Assembly (NCBI GenBank): GCA_022784805.1
Contig: JALFYG010000278.1
Coordinates: forward strand, 1 to 27,043
Length of the DNA stretch: 27,043 nucleotides
Direction of reading: 5' to 3'
Source of the DNA: Spirochaetales bacterium
Lineage (GTDB): Bacteria; Spirochaetota; Spirochaetia; Sphaerochaetales; Sphaerochaetaceae
Below the pieces are notes generated by a model. It worked only from the letters and a program-made list of their open reading frames with translations, had not been told where the DNA came from and did not search any database. Both the position numbers and the translations under genes were made by a program. Position 1 is the stretch's first letter; each line of letters opens with the position of its first letter. This document shows positions 1 through 8,262 of the stretch, piece after piece.

Positions 1-14
1 TTCATATCTATCCC

Positions 15-608
15 CTACTCCCATCTATTATAGTCGATGACTCCAACTCTCTTATTTGGGGTATAGATAAGGTTTCCAGGGTGAAAGTCACCATGTAAAT
101 AAACAGGTGGCTCAATCCACATCGAGTCTATGTTGTCTTCAACATACTTAATGTAGATTTCGTCTCCCTCAATTCTGTTTACTGAGAGTTTATATTTCTC
201 TAGCTGTCTAAGTTTCTTCTCTTTCTTGGTCTTGAGGGGTTTATCTTCTTCTTTAACCGGAAGGGAGTGGATCATGGAGAGGATATGCCCCGCTTCAGAA
301 CCAAGGTTATATTGCTCTTCTTTGTTTAATGTTGGGAGAATCTTTTCCATATCCTCCCCTTCCACCCACTCTAGGAGCATATAGAAGTCTTTGCCATCTT
401 CTGTTATTCCCTTCTCTATTGGAGAAGATGAAGGAAAGCCAAGGGAAGAGAAAAGGGAGAGCATCTCGTATTCCTTTTCTTTCTCTTCTTTTTTTGAGAT
501 ATTGGAGAGACGAAGAAGATACTTCTTTCCTTCCTTATCCTTAAGGAGGTATTTTCTATCAGAAGACCAGCCCTTATCGATTGCTTTGCACTCTACCATG
601 TCTCTCAT
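15..608 (-). CDS. APH-family (aminoglycoside/choline kinase-fold) phosphotransferase, frameshifted near its 3' end
   Basis: Small-molecule kinase of the APH/protein-kinase-like fold; the substrate cannot be read from the sequence. Seen: N-terminal lobe with GWSSDRKYLLK (glycine-rich loop and beta strand), LLEWVEGEDM hinge, the catalytic-loop motif HGDFHPGN and the metal-binding IDYNRWE. The frame stops right after IDYNRWE, where the family normally continues with a few residues, GDxxE and 40-60 more residues. Shifting frame by one base past the stop reads GDRYE, so one base seems to be missing at about 15-17. I start at the ATG ending at 608, because AGGGGAG lies about 12 nt upstream and the protein then begins just before the conserved core; in-frame starts at 647 (ATG) and 665 (TTG) give an unlikely basic extension. 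Transcribed divergently from the next gene. Family assignment is secure; whether it is a pseudogene or a sequence error is open. Confidence 0.8.
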   Translation of the reverse strand: MRDMVECKAIDKGWSSDRKYLLKDKEGKKYLLRLSNISKKEEKEKEYEMLSLFSSLGFPSSSPIEKGITEDGKDFYMLLEWVEGEDMEKILPTLNKEEQYNLGSEAGHILSMIHSLPVKEEDKPLKTKKEKKLRQLEKYKLSVNRIEGDEIYIKYVEDNIDSMWIEPPVYLHGDFHPGNLIYTPNKRVGVIDYNRWE

Positions 609-699
609 CTTTTTATTCTTCTCCCCTCTCTTAAGATAATCTATCATATACTCTAGCTGAAGCAAAATGTGGAGACGACTCTTATTTGGAGGAATAGAT

Positions 700-1143
700 A
701 TGGAAGAGATAGTAAAACTGACAATAAAAGGATCATCTTACTACGCACCAGTAGATGAAGCTTACGAAGACAAACTTATCATTACTCCCTCATCCATCAG
801 TTACGAATATAAGCCACATCCTGAGTATAAGAGCGAAACTAATATTTATAGAAAGTGGTCCTACAAAACAACAAGTCCAGTATTTGATGAGCTCTATAAA
901 ATAGTGATGGAAATGACTCCAAGCTATCTTAATTATGAATTTGGTAATCCACTCTGGGAGGATGTTGGATCAATAACCATTACTGCAACTTTTAAAGATA
1001 AACACAAGAAGACTGCAGAATACTCCTGTCCCGGAGATTTCTTTTCTCCTTATTTCAAAGTAATTAAAGAGATGGTTCCAACATGTGAGTATGTTCCAGC
1101 TGTGCTTCTGACAATTGATGATTACCTAGATGAAGAAGAGTGA
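700..1143 (+). CDS. Conserved-looking hypothetical protein, 147 aa
   Basis: I do not recognise the family. The product is soluble, acidic at the end (DDYLDEEE), without signal peptide or membrane segment. It has many aromatic residues (SYEYKPHPEYKSETNIYRKWSYK) and alternating beta-type stretches such as SITITATFKDKH, followed by SCPGDFFSPYFKVIKEMVPTCEYVP, so an alpha+beta fold is likely. The ATG at 700 is chosen over an upstream ATG at 667 because GGAGGAA at 688-694 sits 5 nt before it. It is divergent from the kinase gene and convergent with hppA, with a strong bidirectional hairpin between it and hppA, so it appears to be monocistronic. Function unknown. Confidence 0.75.
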   Translation: MEEIVKLTIKGSSYYAPVDEAYEDKLIITPSSISYEYKPHPEYKSETNIYRKWSYKTTSPVFDELYKIVMEMTPSYLNYEFGNPLWEDVGSITITATFKDKHKKTAEYSCPGDFFSPYFKVIKEMVPTCEYVPAVLLTIDDYLDEEE

Positions 1144-1151
1144 AACAAAAT

Positions 1152-1197
1152 AAAGGCTGCCAAAACCTTTAGTTCCGACAGCCTTTGATTCTTTTTC
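1152..1197. terminator. Bidirectional intrinsic terminator
   Basis: AAAGGCTG (1152-1159) pairs perfectly with CAGCCTTT (1179-1186) and is followed by GATTCTTTTTC on the plus strand. Read on the minus strand, the hairpin ends in an AT-rich TTTATTTTGTTT tract. It serves both converging genes. Confidence 0.85.
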
Positions 1198-1206
1198 TAT
1201 TTGTTA

Positions 1207-3315
1207 TTATCCAATAAGAGTGAAGTTTCTGATGACTCCTCCAAGAGTATTGGCAACTGTAGACATGCTCTTGATAAAGATATCGAGAGCAACACCTACA
1301 ACATCCTTTCTTGTGTCACCTACAGTGTCACCAACAACAGCAGCCTTGTGTGCTGCGCTTCCCTTTGAGTGACCTTCGAGTCTCTCTTCTTCGATGAACT
1401 TCTTGGCGTTGTCGAAGGCACCACCACTATTACCCATGAAGATTGCCCTAGGAATAGCAACGATTGTAGCTCCAACTAGGAGTCCTCCGATAAACTCGAC
1501 ACCAAATAAGAGTCCGCCTACTACTGGAATTACGAGAGCAAGAATAGATGGGAAGAGCATCTTTCTCAGTGCTTCTTCTGTAGCTGTCTTGATCATTGCG
1601 TTATAGTCTGGCTTAACTTTACCTTCCAAGACTCCAGGTATTGACAACAACTTGTCTCCGTCATCAGCCATTTTCTTGGCTGAATCAATTGTGTTGTCAG
1701 TAAGGATGGCTGAGAAGTACTCTACAAGAGCACCTCCAAGTATACCACCTGCTACTACAACGAAGGAAGCGAAGTTAAGTACCGGCTCACCAGATGAGTA
1801 TGAGCCTACATAGGCAACTATAAGGGAAACAGTTGCAAATGCAGCTGAGCCAATAGCAAAGCCCTTTCCAATTGCTGCCGTGGTATTTCCTACTGCATCC
1901 AGCTTATCTGTGATGATTCTGACTTCATGTGGAAGATGACAAGACTCAGCAAGGCCTCCTGCGTTATCTGCAATAGGACCGAAGGCGTCGATTGATACTG
2001 TTGTTCCAACAAAGGAGAGCATTCCAAGGGATGCAAGTGCGATTCCATATGTTCCGCATAGCTTTCCTGAAATAAAGAGGGAGATTGCAATAAACAATAC
2101 TGGCAACAAGCAGCTTCTGCTTCCAATGGCGTCACCCTTTGTTATTACAAAGGCCTCTCCTTCTGTAGCCATATAAGCCAGGTTCTGAGTAGGTTTGAAG
2201 TCTGTACTTGTGTAATACTCAGTGATCATTCCTATAGCAACACCTGATATGATTCCCAATACAGCGCTTACCCATGGGGAAGCCCAACCAAGAATAAATG
2301 TGGAAGGCAGCTGGACCTTGGAGAAAATAAGGAAGCTGGAGATGAGACCAAGAATAAGAGTAAAGATGGCTGAAATATATGTAGCAGAGTTCAGCTCCTT
2401 ACTTGGGTTATCACCCATCTTCTTTTTCTGAACTATCATGAGAGCCAACAAACATCCCAAGAGTCCACCGCCAGCAAGAATAACTGGGTACATCATTGCA
2501 CTGTCAAAAGCAGAAGATGAAAGAGATCCTGTCTTAAAGAGTGTAGATGCAATCAAGATACCAGCTGCTGTTGTTGCAACAAATGATTCCAAAAGGTCGG
2601 AGCAGTTTCCTGCTATATCGTTGACGTTGTCACCGATAAAGTCTGCGATGACATTTGGTACTCTGCTGTCATCTTCAGGTAGGTCATGTCTGATCTTTGC
2701 AAGGATATCTGAAGAGATATCAGCGGCCTTAGTATAGTTTCCACCTGCAACACGGTTGAACATGGCGACAAGGGAGCATCCAAGAGAGTATGTAGTTACT
2801 CTCATTGTGGAAGGATTACACTTTAGGGAAAGAAGGAAGCCTGAACCGACAGCGTCGTGTTCAATTCCCCAGATAAAGAGAATCGCTACCAAGCCCAACA
2901 AGCCGATAGCCTGGACAGATAAGCCTGCAACAGATCCACCACAGAGAGCTACTTTTACTGTCTCTCCGATAGATAAGCTTTCCCTAGCCTTATTAGATGT
3001 CCTGACGTTTGCATATGTGGCGCTCTTCATTCCTATGATACAAGCTGCGCTTGAAGCAAGGGCACCAAGGATCAGAGTCAAGCCAGATGTCTTTTCAACA
3101 AAGAGAGAGAATATAAGAGCAACGATTATGACTACGATGAATATTGTCTTGTATTCAGTCTTCATGAAGGTATTGGCACCACTACGGATGATGTGAGCCA
3201 TCTCCACCATTTCATCTGTCCCCTCTTTCAGAGACCTGATCTTTCTATAGCAATAAAACACATAGACGAGAGCTAGGATTATTATTCCCAACACTATTCC
3301 CCATAGAGTTCCCAT
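1207..3315 (-). CDS. hppA: K+-stimulated, probably Na+-translocating membrane pyrophosphatase
   Basis: Integral membrane pump that hydrolyses cytoplasmic pyrophosphate and exports cations. At 702 aa it has full family length, with about 16 hydrophobic segments. Active-site motifs: KAAD (196-199) with D203, PEDDSR (213-218), ADFIGDNVND (224-233), DAFGPIADNAGG (443-454) and the C-terminal HKAAVVGDTVGDTRKD. The GNTTAAIGKG block (476-485) has Ala480 and Gly483, the pair found in K+-dependent enzymes (K+-independent ones carry Lys and Thr). Glu243 in DLLESF lies where Na+-pumping enzymes carry their gate glutamate, so Na+ (or Na+/H+) transport is inferred. Mild divergence: VGVALDI replaces the usual SGPSLNI in the last motif, and ADFIGDNVND replaces ADNVGDNVGD. 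AAGGAGAGG precedes the ATG; a good promoter lies at 3346-3373. Transcribed alone. Confidence 0.96.
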   Translation of the reverse strand: MGTLWGIVLGIIILALVYVFYCYRKIRSLKEGTDEMVEMAHIIRSGANTFMKTEYKTIFIVVIIVALIFSLFVEKTSGLTLILGALASSAACIIGMKSATYANVRTSNKARESLSIGETVKVALCGGSVAGLSVQAIGLLGLVAILFIWGIEHDAVGSGFLLSLKCNPSTMRVTTYSLGCSLVAMFNRVAGGNYTKAADISSDILAKIRHDLPEDDSRVPNVIADFIGDNVNDIAGNCSDLLESFVATTAAGILIASTLFKTGSLSSSAFDSAMMYPVILAGGGLLGCLLALMIVQKKKMGDNPSKELNSATYISAIFTLILGLISSFLIFSKVQLPSTFILGWASPWVSAVLGIISGVAIGMITEYYTSTDFKPTQNLAYMATEGEAFVITKGDAIGSRSCLLPVLFIAISLFISGKLCGTYGIALASLGMLSFVGTTVSIDAFGPIADNAGGLAESCHLPHEVRIITDKLDAVGNTTAAIGKGFAIGSAAFATVSLIVAYVGSYSSGEPVLNFASFVVVAGGILGGALVEYFSAILTDNTIDSAKKMADDGDKLLSIPGVLEGKVKPDYNAMIKTATEEALRKMLFPSILALVIPVVGGLLFGVEFIGGLLVGATIVAIPRAIFMGNSGGAFDNAKKFIEEERLEGHSKGSAAHKAAVVGDTVGDTRKDVVGVALDIFIKSMSTVANTLGGVIRNFTLIG

Positions 3316-3345
3316 ATTCCTCTCCTTTTGTAATGAGTTATCTTA

Positions 3346-3373
3346 ATGTTATCATGAGTTTTTCTTATGACAA
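3346..3373 (-). promoter_or_regulatory. Predicted sigma-70 promoter of hppA
   Basis: On the minus strand TTGTCA (plus 3368-3373) is followed by a 16-bp spacer and TAACAT (plus 3346-3351), about 30 bp before the hppA start. The -35 overlaps a CAATAT/ATATTG inverted repeat (3371-3376 and 3391-3396) that could be an operator. Confidence 0.5.
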
Positions 3374-3514
3374 TATAAATTTTTCTAAAAATATTGAGTT
3401 TTACATAAAGAAAAATCTGTTTAACCGATTTATTACAAAAGAAGTTCAAATAACGCTACAAAGATTTTGAACCGTCGATAGTATATTTTTCTATCAATAA
3501 CTTCTCTTTTCTTA

Positions 3515-3520
3515 TAGACT
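3515..3520 (+). promoter_or_regulatory. -10 box placed for a leaderless SNF2 transcript
   Basis: TAGACT ends exactly 6 nt before the ATG at 3527 and there is no purine-rich ribosome-binding sequence. An overlapping TATAGA (3513-3518) is an alternative. No convincing -35 box. The same layout recurs at other SD-less genes in this window. Confidence 0.5.
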
Positions 3521-3526
3521 AAGCAC

Positions 3527-6064
3527 ATGCAAAAGAGAAAAAGACAGCTAGATTTCATCATCACACCAAACGGCTTCAGACCTGATTTCACAAAAGAGAG
3601 AAATCCTCTCTTTTTCCCTGATTGTTATAGGGGAATGTATGATGCTGTCCTCTCTGATTCTTTGAAGGATTCCTCACCTTCCCTTGATTTCTTGAAAAGA
3701 ATCACAGAGAACTTCTTCTTTCAGCTGGAGAGAACTCCATCCTTAAGTCTTGAGAGAGAAAAGGCTTCTGTCTCTTATGACACAATAGAGGTAGATGAAA
3801 TCATATCCGACACTCCATTTATTCTGGGAGGCCAATATATCGAGAGAAGCTGGGTCCTCTCTTTGTATGATAGATATCTTTCCTTTTTCCGTTCTGATAT
3901 CTCATCTTATTCCGCTTCCTTGGAGTCTTATTTCTCTTCTTTTTCTTCCCGCTTTAAGCTTCCTTCCAGAATCTTTTTCCATCTTCTGGAAAGCAAAAAG
4001 AGCGAAGCACCCTTTGCATTCATGGCAACTTATTCCACTGTGGGGGAAGATGGAAAGGTTCATCACTATCCATTGAAATATGCTCTCAAAGAGTATTCTT
4101 CATCCGTCGAGAAACTTGCTGTCCTTATCTCATCCATCAAGAAAGCTGGAAAGAACAGCAAGCTTATCGCCACATGGCTCAATAGTGGCGAAATCTTCTC
4201 TCCCCTCCTTGTTTCCAAGGAAGAGGCCTACGCCTTCTTGATGGATGTTCCACTTTTCGAAGAAGCAGGAATTGTTACAAGAATTCCTGGATGGTGGAAA
4301 AAGAGAAGACGTAACTCAAGAATAAAGATGGAAAAAGGAGAAAGAAACAGGAATGGCGCATCCATCACAGCCTTGAGGCCTAAGATGATTTGGCAGGGTG
4401 TAGAGATCACCAAGGAAGAAATATTAGATATTCTCTCAAGAAGCGAGGGCTTGGAGCTCTTGAAGGGGAATTGGATAGAAGTAGACAGAAAGAGCTTGGA
4501 ACTCTTACTCGAAGAGTATGAGGAACTGGAGGAAAAAGAGCTTTCCCTATTGTCTGCCCTTACTATCGCTTCCGGCGTTGAAAAGAAGGCCTTCCCTATT
4601 TCCGTAGACATCGAAGAGTTACTTAGAGAGGTAACCAGCTCCGACCTTCCTGATAATCCTCCGTCTTCCTTTACTGGAACCCTTAGGCCTTATCAGAGGG
4701 ATGGCTTTAGATGGCTCATGGGCATTTCCCGTCTCTCTTTGGGACCACTTTTAGCCGACGACATGGGACTAGGAAAGACTGTGGAGATGCTGGCATTTCT
4801 TGAAGAAGTAAGAAGTTACAATAAAGACGCCAAGATTCTCTTAGTTGTTCCTGCTTCCCTTTTGGGAAACTGGGGAAGAGAGTGCATGAAGTTTGCCCCA
4901 GCCTTAGATTTCTCCATCAGGCATGGAAAAGAGGCAAAGAAGGGAGACTTCCCATTCCTGACAATCGTAACTTACCAAGGAGCATCATCAAGCCCCGCAA
5001 TAGCAGAAGCAAAATGGGATCTTGTGATCTTGGATGAAGCGCAAAATATAAAGAATAGAAACACAAAGCAGACGAAGGCTATAAAAGCATTGGATAGAAA
5101 ACTCTCTGTGGCCATGACAGGAACGCCTATCGAGAACTCTTTGATGAATCTATGGTCCATCTTCGATTTCCTCTCTCCTGGACTCTTGGGTAATGAGAAG
5201 GATTTCTCTTCCTTCTCAGAATCCCTGGAAGGAGAAAAGATAGAAAACCTCAAAAAGGTTGTCAAACCATTTATATTGAGGCGTCTCAAGACAGATAAAT
5301 CCATCATCAACGACCTTCCTGATAAAGTTGAGAATGAAATAATGGTTTCACTCTCCCCTGACCAAAGGGTCTTATATAATAAAGTTGTTGATGAATATGA
5401 AGATGCTCTAGCCATAAAAGAAGAGACAAATGCAAATGCTTTGGCACTTGCAGGCTCTACAATTATGAAGCTGAAGATGATCATCAATCATCCTTCCCAA
5501 TACTTGGGAGATGGTGTATTTGATGAGAAAAAGAGCGGAAAGTTCCTTCTTCTAAAGGATATCTGCTCTACAATACATGAAAACAGAGAGAAAGTTCTTG
5601 TCTTCACTCAGTTTGCCTCGATTATTCCAGAGCTTCTCAAGCTACTTGATCCTGTCTTCGAAGGAGATGGCGACTATATCGACGGCTCCACACCTCCAGA
5701 GAAGAGAACCAAGATAGTGGACTCTTTCCAGAATGGGGAAATACCATTTCTTGTCATTTCCCTTAAAGCGGGAGGAACTGGTCTGACACTTACCGAAGCC
5801 AGCAATGTAATACACTTCGATAGATGGTGGAACCCTGCAGTAGAGGATCAGGCTACAGACAGAGCATACAGAATAGGACAAAAGAATCTGGTCACCGTCT
5901 ATAAATTTGTAGCGGAAGATACGATAGAAGAAAGAATCAGCCAGATTCTGAAAGACAAGACAGAACTTGCAGAGTCTATTCTCGGAGAAGTGGGTGGAGA
6001 GGTTACAAGTAAACTCTCTCCAAGAGAACTCTTGTCCGCTATGCGCTACACGAGGAAAATCTGA
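3527..6064 (+). CDS. SNF2-family DNA-translocating ATPase
   Basis: Helicase superfamily 2, Swi2/Snf2 group: ATP-driven double-strand DNA translocase, cytoplasmic. N-terminal 270 residues are poorly conserved; about 280-380 matches the helicase-associated region seen in bacterial SNF2 proteins. Core motifs: LRPYQRDG Q-motif (387-394), Walker A DDMGLGKT (411-418), motif Ia VVPASLL, Walker B DEAQ (503-506), motif III TGTPIEN (531-537), motif IV VFTQF (692-696), motif V LKAGGTGLTLTEA and motif VI TDRAYRIGQ (777-785). Length 845 aa is typical and nothing is missing. The stop TGA overlaps the ATG of the SWIM gene by one base, so the two are translationally coupled; SNF2/SWIM gene pairs are known elsewhere (Bacillus ywqA/ywqB). 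No Shine-Dalgarno precedes the start. Role, probably DNA repair or chromosome maintenance, is inferred. Confidence 0.95.
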   Translation: MQKRKRQLDFIITPNGFRPDFTKERNPLFFPDCYRGMYDAVLSDSLKDSSPSLDFLKRITENFFFQLERTPSLSLEREKASVSYDTIEVDEIISDTPFILGGQYIERSWVLSLYDRYLSFFRSDISSYSASLESYFSSFSSRFKLPSRIFFHLLESKKSEAPFAFMATYSTVGEDGKVHHYPLKYALKEYSSSVEKLAVLISSIKKAGKNSKLIATWLNSGEIFSPLLVSKEEAYAFLMDVPLFEEAGIVTRIPGWWKKRRRNSRIKMEKGERNRNGASITALRPKMIWQGVEITKEEILDILSRSEGLELLKGNWIEVDRKSLELLLEEYEELEEKELSLLSALTIASGVEKKAFPISVDIEELLREVTSSDLPDNPPSSFTGTLRPYQRDGFRWLMGISRLSLGPLLADDMGLGKTVEMLAFLEEVRSYNKDAKILLVVPASLLGNWGRECMKFAPALDFSIRHGKEAKKGDFPFLTIVTYQGASSSPAIAEAKWDLVILDEAQNIKNRNTKQTKAIKALDRKLSVAMTGTPIENSLMNLWSIFDFLSPGLLGNEKDFSSFSESLEGEKIENLKKVVKPFILRRLKTDKSIINDLPDKVENEIMVSLSPDQRVLYNKVVDEYEDALAIKEETNANALALAGSTIMKLKMIINHPSQYLGDGVFDEKKSGKFLLLKDICSTIHENREKVLVFTQFASIIPELLKLLDPVFEGDGDYIDGSTPPEKRTKIVDSFQNGEIPFLVISLKAGGTGLTLTEASNVIHFDRWWNPAVEDQATDRAYRIGQKNLVTVYKFVAEDTIEERISQILKDKTELAESILGEVGGEVTSKLSPRELLSAMRYTRKI

Positions 6065-6735
6065 TGGCAAGAAAAGAAACAACAGAAATAAGAGAACCTA
6101 TAATCATAGAAGGACGTACCATCTCCACTTCATGGTGGGGACAGGCATGGTGTAAGAATATCGACAACTATGCCGACTATGATAATCGTCTTCCCAGAGG
6201 TAGAAGCTACATCAGAATTGGATGCGTATTGGATTTGAAGATTGAAAATGGTGTCATAAGGGCTTTGGTCCAAGGTTCAAGACCAAAACCTTATAAAGTC
6301 ACAATTAATATCACTCCATTTACTGAAAAGGAAGCCAAGGAATTCGAAGACAAATGCAGGAATAACTTTGAATCCATCGAAGACTTCATCAATGGAAGAT
6401 TCCCTGATTCATTTAAGGAGTATTTTACCTCCCCTTCCCTCAATCTCTTTCCAAAGGTAAGAGAAATGAGGTTCTCCTGTTCTTGTCCTGACTGGGCTGT
6501 GTTATGTAAACACGTGGCTGCAGTATTGTATGGTATCGGAAGAAAGCTTGATGATGACCCGATGCTATTGATGAGACTAAGAGGCATAGATACAGCTACT
6601 TTCAGTGAGAACATCGTAAACAGAGAAGCAGAGAAGCTTGCTCTTTCTTCCAACATTAAACTTCCTCCAGGAAGAGCAATGGATATGGATGAAGCTGCAC
6701 TTTTATTTGGTGTTGATAATTACTCGGAAGCATAA
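6064..6735 (+). CDS. SWIM zinc-finger protein, SNF2 partner
   Basis: A 223-aa protein with the SWIM zinc motif CSCPDWAVLCKH (C139, C141, C148, H150), thought to bind DNA or proteins. The N-terminal stretch STSWWGQAWCKNID followed by RLPRGRSYIRIG is typical of the family that accompanies bacterial SNF2 enzymes. Its ATG (6064) overlaps the SNF2 stop codon (TGATG), which fixes the start and points to coupled synthesis in roughly equal amounts. No signal peptide or membrane segment. Likely forms a complex with, or targets, the upstream ATPase; this is inferred from family context, not shown by the sequence. Confidence 0.92.
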   Translation: MARKETTEIREPIIIEGRTISTSWWGQAWCKNIDNYADYDNRLPRGRSYIRIGCVLDLKIENGVIRALVQGSRPKPYKVTINITPFTEKEAKEFEDKCRNNFESIEDFINGRFPDSFKEYFTSPSLNLFPKVREMRFSCSCPDWAVLCKHVAAVLYGIGRKLDDDPMLLMRLRGIDTATFSENIVNREAEKLALSSNIKLPPGRAMDMDEAALLFGVDNYSEA

Positions 6736-6742
6736 ACAAGAA

Positions 6743-6756
6743 GGAGTATTTTCTCC
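6743..6756 (-). terminator. Weak candidate terminator for the AAA/DUF4143 gene
   Basis: On the minus strand GGAG-N6-CTCC is followed by TTCTTGTTTATG. A longer alternative pairs CTCGGA (6723-6728) with TCCGAG (6754-6759). The stem is short, so the call is weak. Confidence 0.3.
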
Positions 6757-6777
6757 GAGGTTCTGTTAACATTCGTC

Positions 6778-8061
6778 TTACGGCTTTAAAGCCCCCAGAG
6801 GAAGTACATATACTCCGTCTTCTCTTCTGTAGGAAATATTACCTGCGGTGATGACAGCCAAAAATGATGGCTTATTGAGTCTTTCGTCAACATCATCTGC
6901 AATCTCAATTAAATGCTTGGCTCCTTCATCAATGCTATCGCTACCACCAAGCTTTACTTCCATCAAAGCCCATCTTCCATCACGGAGCGTGATCACGATA
7001 TCTGCTTCGCGACCTTTGGCATTTCTAAAATGCTTTACTGCTCCATCAAGTGTATCAGCATATATTCTCATATCTCTCACACAAAGATTCTCAAACAAAT
7101 ATCCAAAGGTCCTTAAATCTTTTATCAAGGCATCAGGTCTAAGGCCGAGGGCGGCTGTGGCTATTGATGGGTCAATAAAGTATCTTGTATTTGATGTTCT
7201 GATAGCTGTCTTTGACCTGACATTAGGATTCCATGCGTCAGATTCTTCTACAACGAAAATACGCTCCAATGTATTTATGTAGCCTCTTATGGTTACATCA
7301 CTTAGAGTATCTCCATCATTTGAAAGCATATCTTTCCTGATTACTTGTAAATTCGCTTCCGTAGCACAATTACGAGCATAGGAGCGCATCAAGAGCCTGA
7401 CTCTATCTGGATTAATTTTTCTTTCGTCCTCATCTTCAGACATGTCAGAGCGAACAACACTATCGTAATAATCGATTGCTTGTTGTAATGCAACTCTATC
7501 AGACTTGCCTACTGCCTTTGGCCATCCTCCCCTAGCTGTAAGAAAAGCATAATCTCTCAGCGTCAGGCTGTGTCTTCCTCCTAGATATGTCTCACCTTCA
7601 AATAGAGCTTTCAGAGACACACTCCCATCACCTTCTTGTGACTCATATAAAGACATTGGCCTCATCACTAGGTCTACTATTCTTCCTGTTCCTGTATGGT
7701 ACTCTTCGTTTCTCTCATTCTTTTTCTTCTTTGGTAATCTAGAGCCTGTCAGAATGAACTGTCCGAATTCATCTCTTTTATCTACTTCATGCCTTATTTG
7801 GTTCCAGATAAATGGAATGACTTGCCATTCGTCGATAAGTAAAGGAGTTTTTCCTTCCAAGAATATTGAAGGACTAATCTTGGCCAAAGCAATGTTCTGT
7901 TCTTTGCTCTCTTTATCCTGCATATAAACAGAAGAGCCAGCAAACCTTTTTGCTGTGGTTGTCTTTCCACATCCCTTAGGTCCATTGATCAATACGGCAC
8001 CTTTGCTTTTCAGTCGAAATGCAAGTAAATTATCAACAACTCTTGGTAAATAATCACTCAT
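6778..8061 (-). CDS. AAA ATPase with C-terminal DUF4143 domain
   Basis: A 427-aa cytosolic P-loop protein of the large ATPase/DUF4143 family common in gut and rumen bacteria; the molecular role is unknown. Walker A is GPKGCGKT (27-34), Walker B LLIDEW (74-79) and sensor-1 FILTGSR (102-108). Residues 200-380 match DUF4143, with a restriction-nuclease-like end: KGREADIVITLRDGRWALMEVKLG, where the E-AD / EVK spacing resembles the PD-(D/E)xK core; such a fold is suspected in the family but I infer activity only weakly. No Shine-Dalgarno exists; TTGAAT-N16-TAAAAT ends 6 nt before the ATG, so the mRNA is probably leaderless. Three 23-bp-spaced repeats sit just upstream of that promoter. Single gene, convergent with the SWIM gene. 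Confidence 0.9.
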   Translation of the reverse strand: MSDYLPRVVDNLLAFRLKSKGAVLINGPKGCGKTTTAKRFAGSSVYMQDKESKEQNIALAKISPSIFLEGKTPLLIDEWQVIPFIWNQIRHEVDKRDEFGQFILTGSRLPKKKKNERNEEYHTGTGRIVDLVMRPMSLYESQEGDGSVSLKALFEGETYLGGRHSLTLRDYAFLTARGGWPKAVGKSDRVALQQAIDYYDSVVRSDMSEDEDERKINPDRVRLLMRSYARNCATEANLQVIRKDMLSNDGDTLSDVTIRGYINTLERIFVVEESDAWNPNVRSKTAIRTSNTRYFIDPSIATAALGLRPDALIKDLRTFGYLFENLCVRDMRIYADTLDGAVKHFRNAKGREADIVITLRDGRWALMEVKLGGSDSIDEGAKHLIEIADDVDERLNKPSFLAVITAGNISYRREDGVYVLPLGALKP

Positions 8062-8067
8062 AGAAAT

Positions 8068-8095
8068 ATTTTATTTCTAAAAAAGAAATATTCAA
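8068..8095 (-). promoter_or_regulatory. Promoter of the AAA/DUF4143 gene, leaderless geometry
   Basis: Minus-strand TTGAAT (plus 8090-8095), 16-bp spacer, TAAAAT (plus 8068-8073), then 6 nt to the ATG. The -10 lies inside a GAAATA-TTT-TATTTC palindrome (8063-8077), so a repressor could sit there. Confidence 0.6.
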
Positions 8096-8110
8096 CATAA
8101 AACTATAGTT

Positions 8111-8170
8111 ACTTTCGAGTTTAAGAGATTTTGACTTCTGAGTTTGTGAAGTTTTAACTTTCTAGTTTGA
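8111..8170. repeat. Three 23-bp-spaced ACT-N4-AGT operator-like repeats
   Basis: Units begin at 8111, 8134 and 8157, exactly 23 bp apart. Each contains ACTT, three variable bases, then AGTTT, and so carries an ACT-N4-AGT inverted repeat. A perfect palindrome AACTATAGTT (8101-8110) sits directly next to the first unit. The block lies about 50-110 bp upstream of the AAA gene start and 93 bp upstream of the divergent 97-aa gene. Confidence 0.6.
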
Positions 8171-8262
8171 TAAAAAAAAGAGAGAGCCAAAAGTATCAGC
8201 ATCATTTCTGTATTCATTACACAATCTATGTATATAGAATATAGTGACAACTGGAGACATAT

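Noticed and set aside
6778..8061. Toxin or restriction enzyme from the DUF4143 end of the AAA protein
   Set aside because: The EAD/EVK pattern hints at a nuclease fold, but activity cannot be read from sequence and no methylase or antitoxin is adjacent.
8111..8170. Possible CRISPR array
   Set aside because: Units are degenerate, contiguous and only 23 bp with no unique spacers, and no cas genes are present. The same holds for the repeats at 22266 and 24436.
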